This document shows, piece after piece, positions 50,911-59,907 of a DNA stretch of 64,000 bases. Under the pieces are notes generated by a model. It did no database searches. It was not told the origin of the DNA and was given only the letters and a program-made list of their open reading frames with translations. This DNA comes from Bosea sp. (in: a-proteobacteria) (GTDB lineage Bacteria; Pseudomonadota; Alphaproteobacteria; Rhizobiales; Beijerinckiaceae). The DNA is taken from contig NZ_JAMLIX010000001.1 in the NCBI RefSeq assembly GCF_023953965.1, positions 124,001 through 188,000 on the forward strand. The letters are read 5' to 3'. Positions within the stretch are counted from its first letter, which is position 1, and each line of letters starts with the position of its first letter. Both the position numbers and the translations under genes were made by a program.

Positions 50911-52392
50911 ATGGAGCATTTCACGAACATCATCGGCGGGCGAAGCGTGCCGGCCGCATCCGGGCGATGGCTGCCGAGCCTCGATCCCTATCGCAACGAG
51001 AATTGGTGCGCGATTCCCGACAGCGACCAGGCCGATGTCGATGCGGCCGTCGACGCCGCGGCTGCGGCCTTCAGGGCTCCGGAATGGGCGGGCCTGTCCG
51101 CGACGGCCCGTGGCGCGCTGCTCAGGCGCGTGGGCGACCTGATCGCCGGGAACGCCGCCCGGCTGGCGGAGCTGGAAGTCCGCGACAACGGCAAGCTCCT
51201 CAACGAGATGCTGATCCAGCTCCGGACGATCCCGCAATGGTTCTACTACTATGGCGGCCTGGCCGATAAGGTCGAAGGCGCGGTCCTGCCGATCGAGCGG
51301 CCCGATCATTTCGTCTACACCACCTGGGAGCCGCTCGGCGTCGTCGCCGCGATCACGGCGTGGAATTCTCCGCTCCTGCTGCTGACATGGAAGCTGGCGC
51401 CCGGCCTCGCCGCCGGCAACACCTTCGTCGTCAAGCCGTCCGAGTTCGCGAGCGCCTCGACGATTGCTTTCGTCGAGCTGTTCGAGCAGGCCGGGTTCCC
51501 GCCCGGGGTCGTGAACGTGATCTGCGGCACGGGACAGGGCGTGGGCGCTCCCCTGGTGTCGCATCCAGGCGTCGCCAAGATCGCCTTCACCGGCTCCGAC
51601 GCCGCCGGCAAGGCGATCAACAAGGCCGCGGCAGCGGATCTCAAGCACGTCACGCTCGAGCTCGGCGGCAAGTCGCCCAACATCGTTTTCGCCGATGCGG
51701 ATCTCGAAGCCGCCGCCGCGGGGGTCGCCTCCGGCATTTTCGCCGCCGCCGGGCAGACCTGCATCGCCGGATCCCGCCTCCTGCTGCAGCGCTCGATCTA
51801 CGAACCCTTCATCGAGACGCTGCGCGAGATGGCGCGGAACGTCAAAATCGGCGACCCGCTCGACCCCGAGACCCAGATGGGGCCGCTGGCCAACCTCCCG
51901 CATTACAACAAGGTCCTCTCGTGCATCGCCGATGCCCGGAAGGAAGGGCTGGTCGTCGCCTGGGGCGGAAAGGCGATGGAGACCGCGACCGGCGGCCTCT
52001 TCGTCGAGCCGACGATATTCCGGGATGTCGACAACGAGGCCGAGCTCGCACGCAGGGAGGTCTTCGGCCCCGTCCTGGCCGTCATCCCCTTCGAGGACGA
52101 AGCCGAGGCTCTCCGGATCGCCAACAACTCTCAATACGGCCTGGCCGCGGGCGTCTGGACGAAGGACATGGCGCGCGCCTTCCGCATGTCGAAGGGGCTG
52201 CAGTCGGGCACGGTCTGGATCAACACCTACCGCGCGCTGAGCTACATGGCCCCGTTCGGAGGGGTGAAGGACAGCGGCCTCGGGCGCGAAAGCGGCCAGG
52301 AGATGATCAAGAGCTACATGCAGCCGAAGACGGTCTGGCTGAACAATTCCGATCAGCGTCCCGCCAACCCCTTCGTGATGCGGCTGGCCTGA
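50911..52392 (+). CDS. Aldehyde dehydrogenase family protein
   Basis: This is a 493-residue NAD(P)-dependent aldehyde dehydrogenase. Seen: AITAWNSPLLLLTWKLAP, VKPSEFASAS, FTGSDAAGKAI, catalytic Glu in LELGGKSPNIVF, catalytic Cys in GQTCIAGSR and the C-terminal FGGVKDSGLGRE. AGGAGA is present before ATG 50911. It would oxidise the aldehyde made by the upstream aminotransferase pathway. The substrate is not determinable from sequence. Confidence 0.93.
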   Translation: MEHFTNIIGGRSVPAASGRWLPSLDPYRNENWCAIPDSDQADVDAAVDAAAAAFRAPEWAGLSATARGALLRRVGDLIAGNAARLAELEVRDNGKLLNEMLIQLRTIPQWFYYYGGLADKVEGAVLPIERPDHFVYTTWEPLGVVAAITAWNSPLLLLTWKLAPGLAAGNTFVVKPSEFASASTIAFVELFEQAGFPPGVVNVICGTGQGVGAPLVSHPGVAKIAFTGSDAAGKAINKAAAADLKHVTLELGGKSPNIVFADADLEAAAAGVASGIFAAAGQTCIAGSRLLLQRSIYEPFIETLREMARNVKIGDPLDPETQMGPLANLPHYNKVLSCIADARKEGLVVAWGGKAMETATGGLFVEPTIFRDVDNEAELARREVFGPVLAVIPFEDEAEALRIANNSQYGLAAGVWTKDMARAFRMSKGLQSGTVWINTYRALSYMAPFGGVKDSGLGRESGQEMIKSYMQPKTVWLNNSDQRPANPFVMRLA

Positions 52393-52417
52393 CGGAGGAG
52401 GCGCAGCGGCCGGCCGG

Positions 52418-53818
52418 TCATGGGCCGGAGCCGGCCTCGACCAGCGCGGTCAGGACCTGGATCGGATGCTTGAGCTCGATCGCATCGATCAGCTTCGCCT
52501 GCGACCGGCATGAATAGCCCGTCGCCATCAGGCGGCCCTGCCTGCCGGCGCGGGCGACGATCGGCGCCCAGCTCATCTGATAGATGCGCTCCGAGAGATC
52601 CCGCTTCGTTGCCTCGTGGCCATAGGTCCCCGCCATCCCGCAGCAGCCGCTGGGCAGGATGTCGAGCCTGGCCCCGAACACCGCGAAGACGGACTTCCAG
52701 TCATCGGCCGCGCTGCCCGCATTGGTTCGCTCGGTGCAGTGCGGGAGCAGCTGGAACTCCCGGCCGAGGCGCGCGGGGCGGGCCCGCCCCGCGAGCGCGC
52801 GCAGGAGCCATTCCTGAGGCAGCAGCACCTGCGGCGCGGCTTCGCCGAGCGCGCTGCGGTATTCGGAGCGATAAGTCAGCGTCATCGAGGGGTCGAGGCC
52901 CACCAGCGGAACGCCCGAGGTTTCCAGCGCTTTCAGCATGGCGGCATTCCGGGCGGCCGCCCTGGCGAAGGCCGCGAGCCGGCCGGTCACGTGCAGCGGC
53001 TTGCCGTTCGGCTTGTATGGCGCAAGCCAGGGAATGTATCCGAGCGCCTGCGCGACCCGCGCCAGATCGATCAGGAGCCGGGTCTCGAAATAGCCGGTGA
53101 AGGCGTCCTGCACCAGGACGAGGCTGCGACCGCGCTCCTCGGGCGAGAGGCGGCCGATCGCATCCGGCGTGGCGGTTTTCACGCCGAGCCGCGCGAGCGA
53201 CGGCTCCGGCCGCAGACCGGTGAGCCTGGGCGTGGCGACCAGCCCGCAGGAACGCAGCAGCATCCTGCCGGGGCCGCTCGAGACGACGCCGTTGTAGAGC
53301 GCCGGGACATAGGCGGCGACCGGCAGCAGGCTTTCGAGCAGGGACAGGAGCCAATCCCGCGGCGGCCGCAGATAGCGGCCATGATAGGCGGCGAGGAAGC
53401 GCGCCCGGAACGCCGGCACATCGACCTTGACCGGGCATTGCCCGACGCAGGACTTGCAGGCGAGGCAGCCATCCATCGCGGCCTTGACCTCATGTGAGAA
53501 GTCCGGCTCGCCGCATCTGGCGCGCAAGCTGTGCCAGGCGCGGCGCGGCAGGGTGAGCCATGACGGCTCGCCATGGCCGGCCGAGGGATCGACGCCCTGC
53601 CGGGCCAGCAGGCGCAGCCATTCGCGGACGAGCCCGGCGCGCCCCTTGGGGGAATGCCGCCGGTCGCGCGTCACCTTCCAGGACGGGCACATCGCATCGT
53701 CGGCGTCGAAATTGAAGCAGGCGCCGTTGCCGTTGCAGGAGAGCGCGTCGCCGAACGCGGCGCGGGCGGCCGGCTCGATCTGCCGGTCGGGCGGCGCGAT
53801 CGAAAGGCGTGGGATCAT
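52418..53818 (-). CDS. Orphan C-terminal half of a YdiJ-type FAD/Fe-S oxidoreductase
   Basis: This frame of about 466 residues matches only the iron-sulfur half of the about 1,000-residue YdiJ/D-2-hydroxyglutarate dehydrogenase-type enzymes. It has CNGNGACFNFDADDAMCPSW and TRDRRHSPKGRAGLVREWL, a 4Fe-4S cluster segment CLACKSCVGQCPVKVD, and the CCGMAG motif near the C-terminus. The N-terminal FAD-binding half is absent: upstream on this strand lies the thioesterase gene, 20 bp away. Either this is a split subunit whose FAD partner is elsewhere or a truncated remnant. The frame itself is intact. No strong ribosome binding site precedes ATG 53818. Confidence 0.78.
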   Translation of the reverse strand: MIPRLSIAPPDRQIEPAARAAFGDALSCNGNGACFNFDADDAMCPSWKVTRDRRHSPKGRAGLVREWLRLLARQGVDPSAGHGEPSWLTLPRRAWHSLRARCGEPDFSHEVKAAMDGCLACKSCVGQCPVKVDVPAFRARFLAAYHGRYLRPPRDWLLSLLESLLPVAAYVPALYNGVVSSGPGRMLLRSCGLVATPRLTGLRPEPSLARLGVKTATPDAIGRLSPEERGRSLVLVQDAFTGYFETRLLIDLARVAQALGYIPWLAPYKPNGKPLHVTGRLAAFARAAARNAAMLKALETSGVPLVGLDPSMTLTYRSEYRSALGEAAPQVLLPQEWLLRALAGRARPARLGREFQLLPHCTERTNAGSAADDWKSVFAVFGARLDILPSGCCGMAGTYGHEATKRDLSERIYQMSWAPIVARAGRQGRLMATGYSCRSQAKLIDAIELKHPIQVLTALVEAGSGP

Positions 53819-53837
53819 GCGATCGGTTCGCGGCGAT

Positions 53838-54281
53838 CTAGCCGGCCTTGAGAAGCTTCCACGTCGCCGTCGCATGGGCGGCGAGCTCGCCATCGGCCCT
53901 GAAGGCGTGGGACTGCAGATAGGAGATGCCCCGGCCCTGGCGCAGGAACGAGGCGCGGCAGGTGACCTCGCCGCCACCGATCGGAGCGATGTACTGGATC
54001 TTCATCTCGAGGGTCGCGCCGGGGCCGGCGCGATGGTTGAGCAGGTGCCCCATCGAGATATCCAGGGCGGTGGCGAGGACGCCGCCGTGAAGCGTGCCCT
54101 GGGGATTGAACAGGGTCGGGATCGCCTCGAAGGCCACCAGGCATTCGTCGCCGGGATAGGAGACCTTGAAGCCGAACAGCCGCGACAGGAAGAAGGAGTT
54201 GAACGCCTGCCGGTCTTCGCCGGCCGCGCGCACGAGCATTTCCTGCCCGAGCGCCTGCCAATCATGTTGCGCCTTGCTCAT
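53838..54281 (-). CDS. PaaI-type hotdog thioesterase
   Basis: This 147-residue hotdog-fold acyl-CoA thioesterase has the family motif FNPQGTLHGGVLATALDISMGH (about residues 58-80) and GATLEMKIQYIAPI. It hydrolyses an acyl- or aryl-CoA to the free acid. Its ATG at 54281 overlaps the stop of the CoA-transferase gene by four bases, so the two are coupled and act on the same CoA thioester pool. Confidence 0.9.
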   Translation of the reverse strand: MSKAQHDWQALGQEMLVRAAGEDRQAFNSFFLSRLFGFKVSYPGDECLVAFEAIPTLFNPQGTLHGGVLATALDISMGHLLNHRAGPGATLEMKIQYIAPIGGGEVTCRASFLRQGRGISYLQSHAFRADGELAAHATATWKLLKAG

Positions 54282-55519
54282 GCGTTCTCCTTCCCGCCGG
54301 CGGACGTTTCCCCGAATGCGCCCGAGCAGGCAAGGCCCGCGATCTGCGCCTCGTCCATCGAAAGCCATTCGGCGAGGATCTCGCCGTTGTGCTCGCCGAG
54401 CAGCGGGGGCCTGCGCGCATCCGGCGGCGGCTCGTCGTCGAAGCGCACGGCGCTCGCCAGATAGCGCAGGTCGCCGGCCGCCGGATGATGCATGCTGCGC
54501 GCGACGCCCCGCGCGGCGAGCTGGGGCTCCTCGCAGACCTCGCCGACCGATTTGATCGCGCCGCAGGGAATCCCCGCCGCGATGAACAGCGCCGTCCAGT
54601 GGCCGCGCGGCTTTTCCCGAAAGACCGGTTCCAGGATCGCCTTGAGCTCCGCGCGCAGCGCCGCCCTGTCCGCGGCGCGCGCATAGCGCGGCTCCGCCAG
54701 CAGGTCCGGGCGCGCCATCGCCTTGCAGAAGGCCGCCCAGAAGCGGTCATTGGCGACGCCCAGATTGAACCAGCCATCGGCGGCCCGGAAGGTCTCGTAG
54801 GGGCTGATGGTCGGATGGGCGTTTCCGCGCCGCTTCGGGCTCCTGCCGGAGGCGAAGTACATGCCGGCGTTGAACGTCAGAAGCGACGCCATAGAGTCGA
54901 GCATGGAGACGTCGACGCGCCCGCCGGTGCCGGTGCGCTGGCGCTGGGCGAGCCCCGCGAGCACGGCCTGGGCCGCGTAGAGGCCGGTCACGAGATCGGC
55001 GATCGAGGTGCCGACCTTGGTCGGCGGGCCATCGGCGTCGCCGGTGATGTCCATGACGCCCGATTCGCCCTGCAGGATCAGGTCGTAGCCCGGCCGGCCG
55101 GCCTCGGGGCCGGTCCGCCCGAAACCGGAGATGCCGCAATAGAGCAGCCGTTCATTGCCCTGCCGCAGCGTGTCGAAGCCCAGCCCCAGCCGCTCCATCG
55201 TGCCCGGCCGGAAATTCTCGATCACGACATCCGCCACGCGGGCGAGACGCAGGACGAGGTCGCGGCCGGTCTGCGATTTGAGGTCGACCGCGCAGCTGCG
55301 CTTGTTGCGGTTGACCGACAGGAAATAGGCGCTCTCGCCACCGACGAAGGGCGGACCATAGGTCCGCGATTCGTCGCCATTCCTCGGCTCCTCGACCTTC
55401 AGCACGTCGGCCCCCAGGTCCCCCAGCAGCATCGTCGCGAAAGGGCCCGAGACGACGCGGCAGAGGTCGAGGACCCTGATGCCGGCGAGCGGGGCGCCGT
55501 CAGACCATTGCATCGGCAA
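54278..55519 (-). CDS. CaiB/BaiF family (class III) CoA-transferase
   Basis: This 413-residue CoA-transferase has the N-terminal VLDLCRVVSGPFATMLLGDLGADVLKVE, RNKRSCAVDLK, the catalytic Asp in GTSIADLVTGLYAAQ, and RTGTGGRVDVSML. It is only moderately similar to the CoA-transferase at 30267 and is not a recent copy. The start overlaps the dehalogenase stop by 20 bases (ATG 55519; 55513 is equally possible). Substrate unknown. Confidence 0.92.
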   Translation of the reverse strand: MPMQWSDGAPLAGIRVLDLCRVVSGPFATMLLGDLGADVLKVEEPRNGDESRTYGPPFVGGESAYFLSVNRNKRSCAVDLKSQTGRDLVLRLARVADVVIENFRPGTMERLGLGFDTLRQGNERLLYCGISGFGRTGPEAGRPGYDLILQGESGVMDITGDADGPPTKVGTSIADLVTGLYAAQAVLAGLAQRQRTGTGGRVDVSMLDSMASLLTFNAGMYFASGRSPKRRGNAHPTISPYETFRAADGWFNLGVANDRFWAAFCKAMARPDLLAEPRYARAADRAALRAELKAILEPVFREKPRGHWTALFIAAGIPCGAIKSVGEVCEEPQLAARGVARSMHHPAAGDLRYLASAVRFDDEPPPDARRPPLLGEHNGEILAEWLSMDEAQIAGLACSGAFGETSAGGKENA

Positions 55520-56219
55520 GGTCCGTCATTGTCGGCATGGTGATGTCGGGCTGGTGCGGCGTGCGCTCGAACGGCCGGTCGCGCCGGTTGATCATGGCGG
55601 TGCGCATCCCGGCGGATTTCGCGCCGATGACGTCGAAGGCGTGGTTGGCGACGAACAGGATCTGGTCCATCCGCAGGCCGAGAAGCTCCGCCGCCTTGGT
55701 ATAGGTCGCCACATGCGGCTTGAAGGAGTTGGCTTCCGCAACGGAGATGACCCGGTCGAACGGGACCTTGTGGTATTTCTTCGCGGTCTCGAGCATGTCC
55801 GGATCGCCGTTCGAGAGCACGACGAGCTTGTACTTTGTCTGCAATTTCGCGAGCGCGGCCGGAACCTCGGGGAAGCACTCGAGCTTCTCGATCTCGGCGA
55901 CGAGCGCGCTGACCTCGTCGTCGGTATGCGCGATGCCGCAGCGGTTGAGGACGTGGTCGACCGCCCGGAAGCCGATCTCGCGATATGGCGTATGCGCCCT
56001 GTGCAGCAGGGCGTCGATCATCGAGTTCTCGAAATGGGTGCGGCGCCACCAGGTCACGAAGGAGTTCGGGCTGCCCTTCCAGCCTTTCGACGCCAGATAG
56101 GGCGTGGCGATCTTGGTGAGCCCGCCCTGCATGTCGACTACGGTGCCATACTGGTCGAACATGCAGACCTTGATCGTGTCCTTCAGATTCTGGATATCGG
56201 TCACCGGCGCGCTCCTCAT
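55500..56219 (-). CDS. Haloacid dehalogenase type II (HAD superfamily)
   Basis: This is a 239-residue HAD hydrolase: nucleophile Asp in CMFDQYGTVVD, motif II in VVLSNGDPDML, the Lys in NSFKPHVATY, and motif III in LFVANHAFDVIGAKSAGMRT. These match L-2-haloacid dehalogenases (hydrolysing 2-haloalkanoates to 2-hydroxyacids), although some members act on other substrates. Start ATG 56219 (MRSAPVTD). It heads the group dehalogenase-CoA-transferase-thioesterase-Fe-S protein, 175 bp downstream of the importer genes. Confidence 0.88.
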   Translation of the reverse strand: MRSAPVTDIQNLKDTIKVCMFDQYGTVVDMQGGLTKIATPYLASKGWKGSPNSFVTWWRRTHFENSMIDALLHRAHTPYREIGFRAVDHVLNRCGIAHTDDEVSALVAEIEKLECFPEVPAALAKLQTKYKLVVLSNGDPDMLETAKKYHKVPFDRVISVAEANSFKPHVATYTKAAELLGLRMDQILFVANHAFDVIGAKSAGMRTAMINRRDRPFERTPHQPDITMPTMTDLADAMV

Positions 56220-56394
56220 ATGTGTGCCTGACGGGTTGGAACGGGATCGATACAACCCGATGCTTCATCATCAGCAAAATGGATTGTTTCTCTAGAGGTA
56301 TTGATATGGTGAATGATTGCGATGCCGGCGGACGCCGGGGCGAAGCCGGGCTGCGGCGATCGGCTCCGGAGGGGCCGGTCTCGGGCAGCGATGC

Positions 56395-57057
56395 TCATCG
56401 CCATTTCGTGGCGCGGCGCTCGATGATCGCAATGACCCGGGCCGAGGCAATGCTCAGCACCAGGAAGATCAGGCCGGCGATCGTGATCGGCTCGTTGTAC
56501 CGGAACGTCTCGGACCCGATCAGCTTCGCGGTCTGCATCACCTCGATGATCGCGATGGCCGCGAGCAGCGGCGTTTCCTTGTAGAGCGCGATCAGGTAGT
56601 TCCCGAGCATCGGGATCATCGGCACGATGGCCTGTGGCATGACGATCTTCAGGAATGCGACCGGCCGCGAAAGCCCCAGCGCCGCCGCGGCTTCGCGCTG
56701 CCCCTGTCCGACGCTCCTGAAGCCGGTCCTGTAGACCTCGCTGATATAGGCCGCATAGTGAACGCCCAGCGCGAGGACGCCCGTCGCCAGCGCCGGAAGC
56801 ACGATCCCGAACCCCGGGAGAGCGAAATAGAGCGCGTAGATCTGCGTCAGGATCGGCGTCGAGCGCACGAACTCCACGAAGCCGCCGCTGAGATAGCGAA
56901 TGGATCGCCCTCGGCTCTCCCGCGCCACGGCCAAAGGCAGCGCGACGATCAAGGCCAGGGCGAAGGAGGCCGCCACGGCAAACAGCGACACCCCCGTCGC
57001 CTTGAGCAGCGCCGGCAGCACCGAGAAGGCGAACGACCAGTCCCAGATGTCATCCAT
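56395..57057 (-). CDS. ehuD: Polar amino acid/ectoine-type ABC permease (EhuD-like)
   Basis: This 220-residue HisM/GlnP-type permease has segments FVEFVRSTPILTQIYALYFALP and the EAA-type loop GQGQREAAAALGLSRPVAFLKIVMPQA. About five transmembrane helices are present. Its start (ATG 57057) overlaps the stop of the sister permease. Together with the EhuB-like binding protein it resembles the ectoine/hydroxyectoine importer, but no ATPase gene accompanies it; the ehuA partner must be elsewhere or shared. The ectoine assignment rests on recalled similarity plus the doe genes in this window. Confidence 0.8.
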   Translation of the reverse strand: MDDIWDWSFAFSVLPALLKATGVSLFAVAASFALALIVALPLAVARESRGRSIRYLSGGFVEFVRSTPILTQIYALYFALPGFGIVLPALATGVLALGVHYAAYISEVYRTGFRSVGQGQREAAAALGLSRPVAFLKIVMPQAIVPMIPMLGNYLIALYKETPLLAAIAIIEVMQTAKLIGSETFRYNEPITIAGLIFLVLSIASARVIAIIERRATKWR

Positions 57058-57706
57058 CGCCGGCCCGCACCCTTCTCCACGTTCCGACACGCAGATCGGC
57101 GAACGACACGGCCGCGGCGATGATCTGGGCGAGAACGAAGTAGATCAGGAGAACCAGACCCATGATCTGCATCGTCTGCATCGTCAGCTGCGTCAATTGA
57201 TAGGCGCGATAGGTCAGATCGGCGATCGTGATCAGAGACACCAGCGAGGTCGCCTTCAAAAGCTGGATCATCAGATTGCCCCAGGGGCGGATGAAGATGA
57301 CCAGTGCCTGCGGGACGATGACCAGGCGAAGGCACTGAAGCCCGGTCAGGCCGAGCGCATGAGCGGCCTCGCGCTGCCCCTTCGCGACGGACGCCAGCGC
57401 CGCGCGGACGATTTCCGCGCCATAGGCGCCGTAATTCAGCCCGATGCCGATGACCGCCACCCATAGCGGTGGCCAGGACACGCCAAACTGCGGAAGCACG
57501 AAGTACAACCAGAAGAGCTGGACGAGGAGGGACGTGCCCCGGAAGAATTCAATGTAGATGATCGCGAGGATAGCGAGCGAACGCCGGGCGGAGCCCCGCA
57601 TCACGCCGAAGATCGACGCCAGCAGGAATGCCACCAGAGCGGACAGCACCGCGATCTGGGCCGTGACGCCGATGCCTCCGAGGAGATTGGGCAGATAGGC
57701 AGGCAT
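57050..57706 (-). CDS. ehuC: Polar amino acid/ectoine-type ABC permease (EhuC-like)
   Basis: This 218-residue permease contains YIEFFRGTSLLVQLFWLYFVLP, a segment I associate with EhuC, and the loop KGQREAAHALGLTGLQCLRLVIVPQA. It overlaps the EhuD-like gene by eight bases and follows the binding-protein gene by 85 bp. The pair should form a heterodimeric membrane channel. Confidence 0.8.
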   Translation of the reverse strand: MPAYLPNLLGGIGVTAQIAVLSALVAFLLASIFGVMRGSARRSLAILAIIYIEFFRGTSLLVQLFWLYFVLPQFGVSWPPLWVAVIGIGLNYGAYGAEIVRAALASVAKGQREAAHALGLTGLQCLRLVIVPQALVIFIRPWGNLMIQLLKATSLVSLITIADLTYRAYQLTQLTMQTMQIMGLVLLIYFVLAQIIAAAVSFADLRVGTWRRVRAGDG

Positions 57707-57791
57707 CAGGCTCGTCTCTCGCCCCCAATGACCTCTCGATCCGCCGGCGGCGGCCGGCAGATCGAGTCGCGTCCCGGCCGCGAGCCGGCTC

Positions 57792-58646
57792 TCACCGGCA
57801 GAGTTCGGCCGTGGTGAGATCCGGCAGATTCTCCTTCGTGAAGCCGAACGGGGTCATCGCCGCGAGAAACTCGTCGGATTTCTTGACCTCGGCCAGGGCC
57901 GCGTTGAACGCCACCCGCAGGCTCTCGTCCTCCGGGCGGAAGGCGAAGGCGCTGTAGCCGCGCCCCGGCCGCCCGTCGATCGTCGGGTCCGCGACGCCCT
58001 TCACCAGCTCGACGCCGCCGGAGGCGCCCATCGCTTCGACGAGCCGGCGCGCCGGCAGGTCGCTGATGGCGAAGGCATCCGCCCGGCCGGTGGCGACGGC
58101 CGCCATCGCGCTCGGCCCGTCCGGGAAGGCGGAGACCCGGGCATCGGCCACGCCGAGCTTCTTCAGATAGCTCGCCTGGACGGCACCCGCCATGATCGCG
58201 AGCTTGACGTCGTCCCGGCTGACGAGGTCGTTCCAGCCCGTGACCTTCTTGGGATTGCCCTGCCTCACCGCGATCGCCTGGCCGATCTTGTAGATCGGCT
58301 CGGAGAAGAAAACCTGGGCGCAGCGCTGCGGATTGACGAACATGGCCAGAACGACGTCGAAACGCTTGGCCTTGAGCCCCGGGATGAGCGATGCGAACTC
58401 GGTGAGCACGCCATCCATCTCGGCGATGCCCATCTTCTTGACGACCAGCCGTGCGACAGCAGCATCGGCGCCCGTCAGTTGCCCCCGTTCATTGGCATAG
58501 GCATAGGGCACCTGGTTCGGGAATCCGACGCGCAGAAAGCCGTCTTGCCTGGCCCGATCGAGGGTCGACTGCGCGTTTGCAGCCAGCGCGAAGCCCGCAG
58601 ACAAGAGAGCGGCAGCCGCGAATATCGTCTTGCGCCTCGTGATCAT
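57792..58646 (-). CDS. ehuB: ABC transporter substrate-binding protein, family 3 (EhuB-like)
   Basis: This 284-residue periplasmic protein has a Sec signal (KTIFAAAALLSAGFALAANAQ), then RVGFPNQVPYAYANERGQLTG and the family-3 hallmark AMFVNPQRCAQVFFSEPIY. DPTIDGRPGRGYSAFAF and a C-terminal TTAELC follow; these segments are characteristic in my memory of ectoine-binding EhuB. The start ATG 58646 follows GAAGGGG. It is divergent from the LysR regulator, which may control it. Confidence 0.82.
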   Translation of the reverse strand: MITRRKTIFAAAALLSAGFALAANAQSTLDRARQDGFLRVGFPNQVPYAYANERGQLTGADAAVARLVVKKMGIAEMDGVLTEFASLIPGLKAKRFDVVLAMFVNPQRCAQVFFSEPIYKIGQAIAVRQGNPKKVTGWNDLVSRDDVKLAIMAGAVQASYLKKLGVADARVSAFPDGPSAMAAVATGRADAFAISDLPARRLVEAMGASGGVELVKGVADPTIDGRPGRGYSAFAFRPEDESLRVAFNAALAEVKKSDEFLAAMTPFGFTKENLPDLTTAELCR

Positions 58647-58875
58647 CTTCAATCCCCTTCTGTTTTTCCGGCTTCGCAATGCGGCGGCGCCTGATCTTTG
58701 CGCCCGGCGCGGCCCCGGCCGGGCCGGTTCACGCCGGAACTGTCTTGCGCCGGGCTTCGGGGGCGCCGCGTCATCGGCGCCATACGAGCGCAGCCGCACC
58801 CGTTGCAGAAATTGATTGTTGTTCTGTCATTATTGACGCCATGAATGGCCGCATGCCGGGCGCGGGACGATTCGA

Positions 58876-59787
58876 ATGAATCTGCGATCCATAGACCTCA
58901 ATCTCCTGGTGGCGCTGAATGCTCTCCTCACCGATCGGCATGTGACGCGCGCCGCCGACAAGATCGGCCTCAGCCAGCCGGCGATGAGCAACGCCTTGTC
59001 GCGACTGCGCCATATCTTCAAGGACGACCTGCTCGTGCGAACGGCGGCGGGAATGCAGGCGACGCCGCGGGCGCTGGAGCTGACGGAGCCGGTGCGTCAG
59101 GTCCTGCGCCAGATCGAGCGCGTGCTCGACAGCGAGCCGGGGTTCGATCCGGCGACGTCCTCGCGCTCCTTCACGCTGCGGCTTTCCGATCTGCTCGGCC
59201 TGCTGCTGCTGCCGCGCCTCTCGGAGCGCTTGAACGTCGAGGCGCCGGGGCTGGAGTTCGACATCATCCATGCATCTCCGACGCGGACGGTCGAAGCGCT
59301 CGAGAAGGACGAGGTCGACATGGCCGTCAGCATGGGGCTGATCCACGCGACCTCGATCAGATCGGCGTGCCTGATGTCGGACCGGATGGTCTGCGTCATG
59401 CGAAGGGACCACCCGCTGGTCGGAAGCCCGCTCTCATTGGACGATTTCCTCGCGGCCCGGCAGCTCAAGGTTTCGATGTCGCCGACCGATCGCCGCTTCG
59501 TCGACGATGTGCTCTCGCGGCTGGGGCTGACGCGTCGTGTGGCGCTGAACGTCCCGCACTGGCTCTTGGTCCCGCATGTGCTCGAGCGGTCCGACCTGCT
59601 GTCGGTGATGCCCCGGCGCCTGGCCCTCGCCCTGGGGCGCAGCGCGATGACGATCCAGGAGCTGCCCTTCGAATCCGATCCGTTCGAATGGTCGATGTAT
59701 TGGCATCGCCGTCACGAGGGCAATCAGGCCCTGGTCTGGCTGCGGCAGACCCTCATGGATATCGTTGCCGAAAATGAATCCGGATAA
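58876..59787 (+). CDS. LysR family transcriptional regulator
   Basis: This 303-residue LysR regulator starts MNLRSIDLNLLVALNALLTDRHVTR, with the helix-turn-helix in AADKIGLSQPAMSNALSRLRHIF, the style of the NodD/SyrM/PcpR-like branch. The C-terminal co-inducer domain (about 90-300) follows. It is divergent from the EhuB-like operon (229 bp between starts) and precedes the ammonia-lyase gene, so it could control either. AT-rich sequence with ATTGATTGTTGTTCTG precedes its start. Confidence 0.93.
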   Translation: MNLRSIDLNLLVALNALLTDRHVTRAADKIGLSQPAMSNALSRLRHIFKDDLLVRTAAGMQATPRALELTEPVRQVLRQIERVLDSEPGFDPATSSRSFTLRLSDLLGLLLLPRLSERLNVEAPGLEFDIIHASPTRTVEALEKDEVDMAVSMGLIHATSIRSACLMSDRMVCVMRRDHPLVGSPLSLDDFLAARQLKVSMSPTDRRFVDDVLSRLGLTRRVALNVPHWLLVPHVLERSDLLSVMPRRLALALGRSAMTIQELPFESDPFEWSMYWHRRHEGNQALVWLRQTLMDIVAENESG

Positions 59788-59907
59788 GGCGTTGCTCGAA
59801 CGACGATTGCGTGATGGCTGTGACAGGCGCCGGAGGTCTCCGTCGTCGCCTCGCGAAGCCGCCATAATGTCGACATCGCAGGTTCGCCATAGCTGAAGGC
59901 CCGTCGC

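Noticed and set aside
52405..52440. GGCCGGC/GCCGGCC hairpin between convergent stops near 52.4 kb
   Set aside because: It lies partly in coding sequence and is built of a very common GC-rich word without a T-tract.
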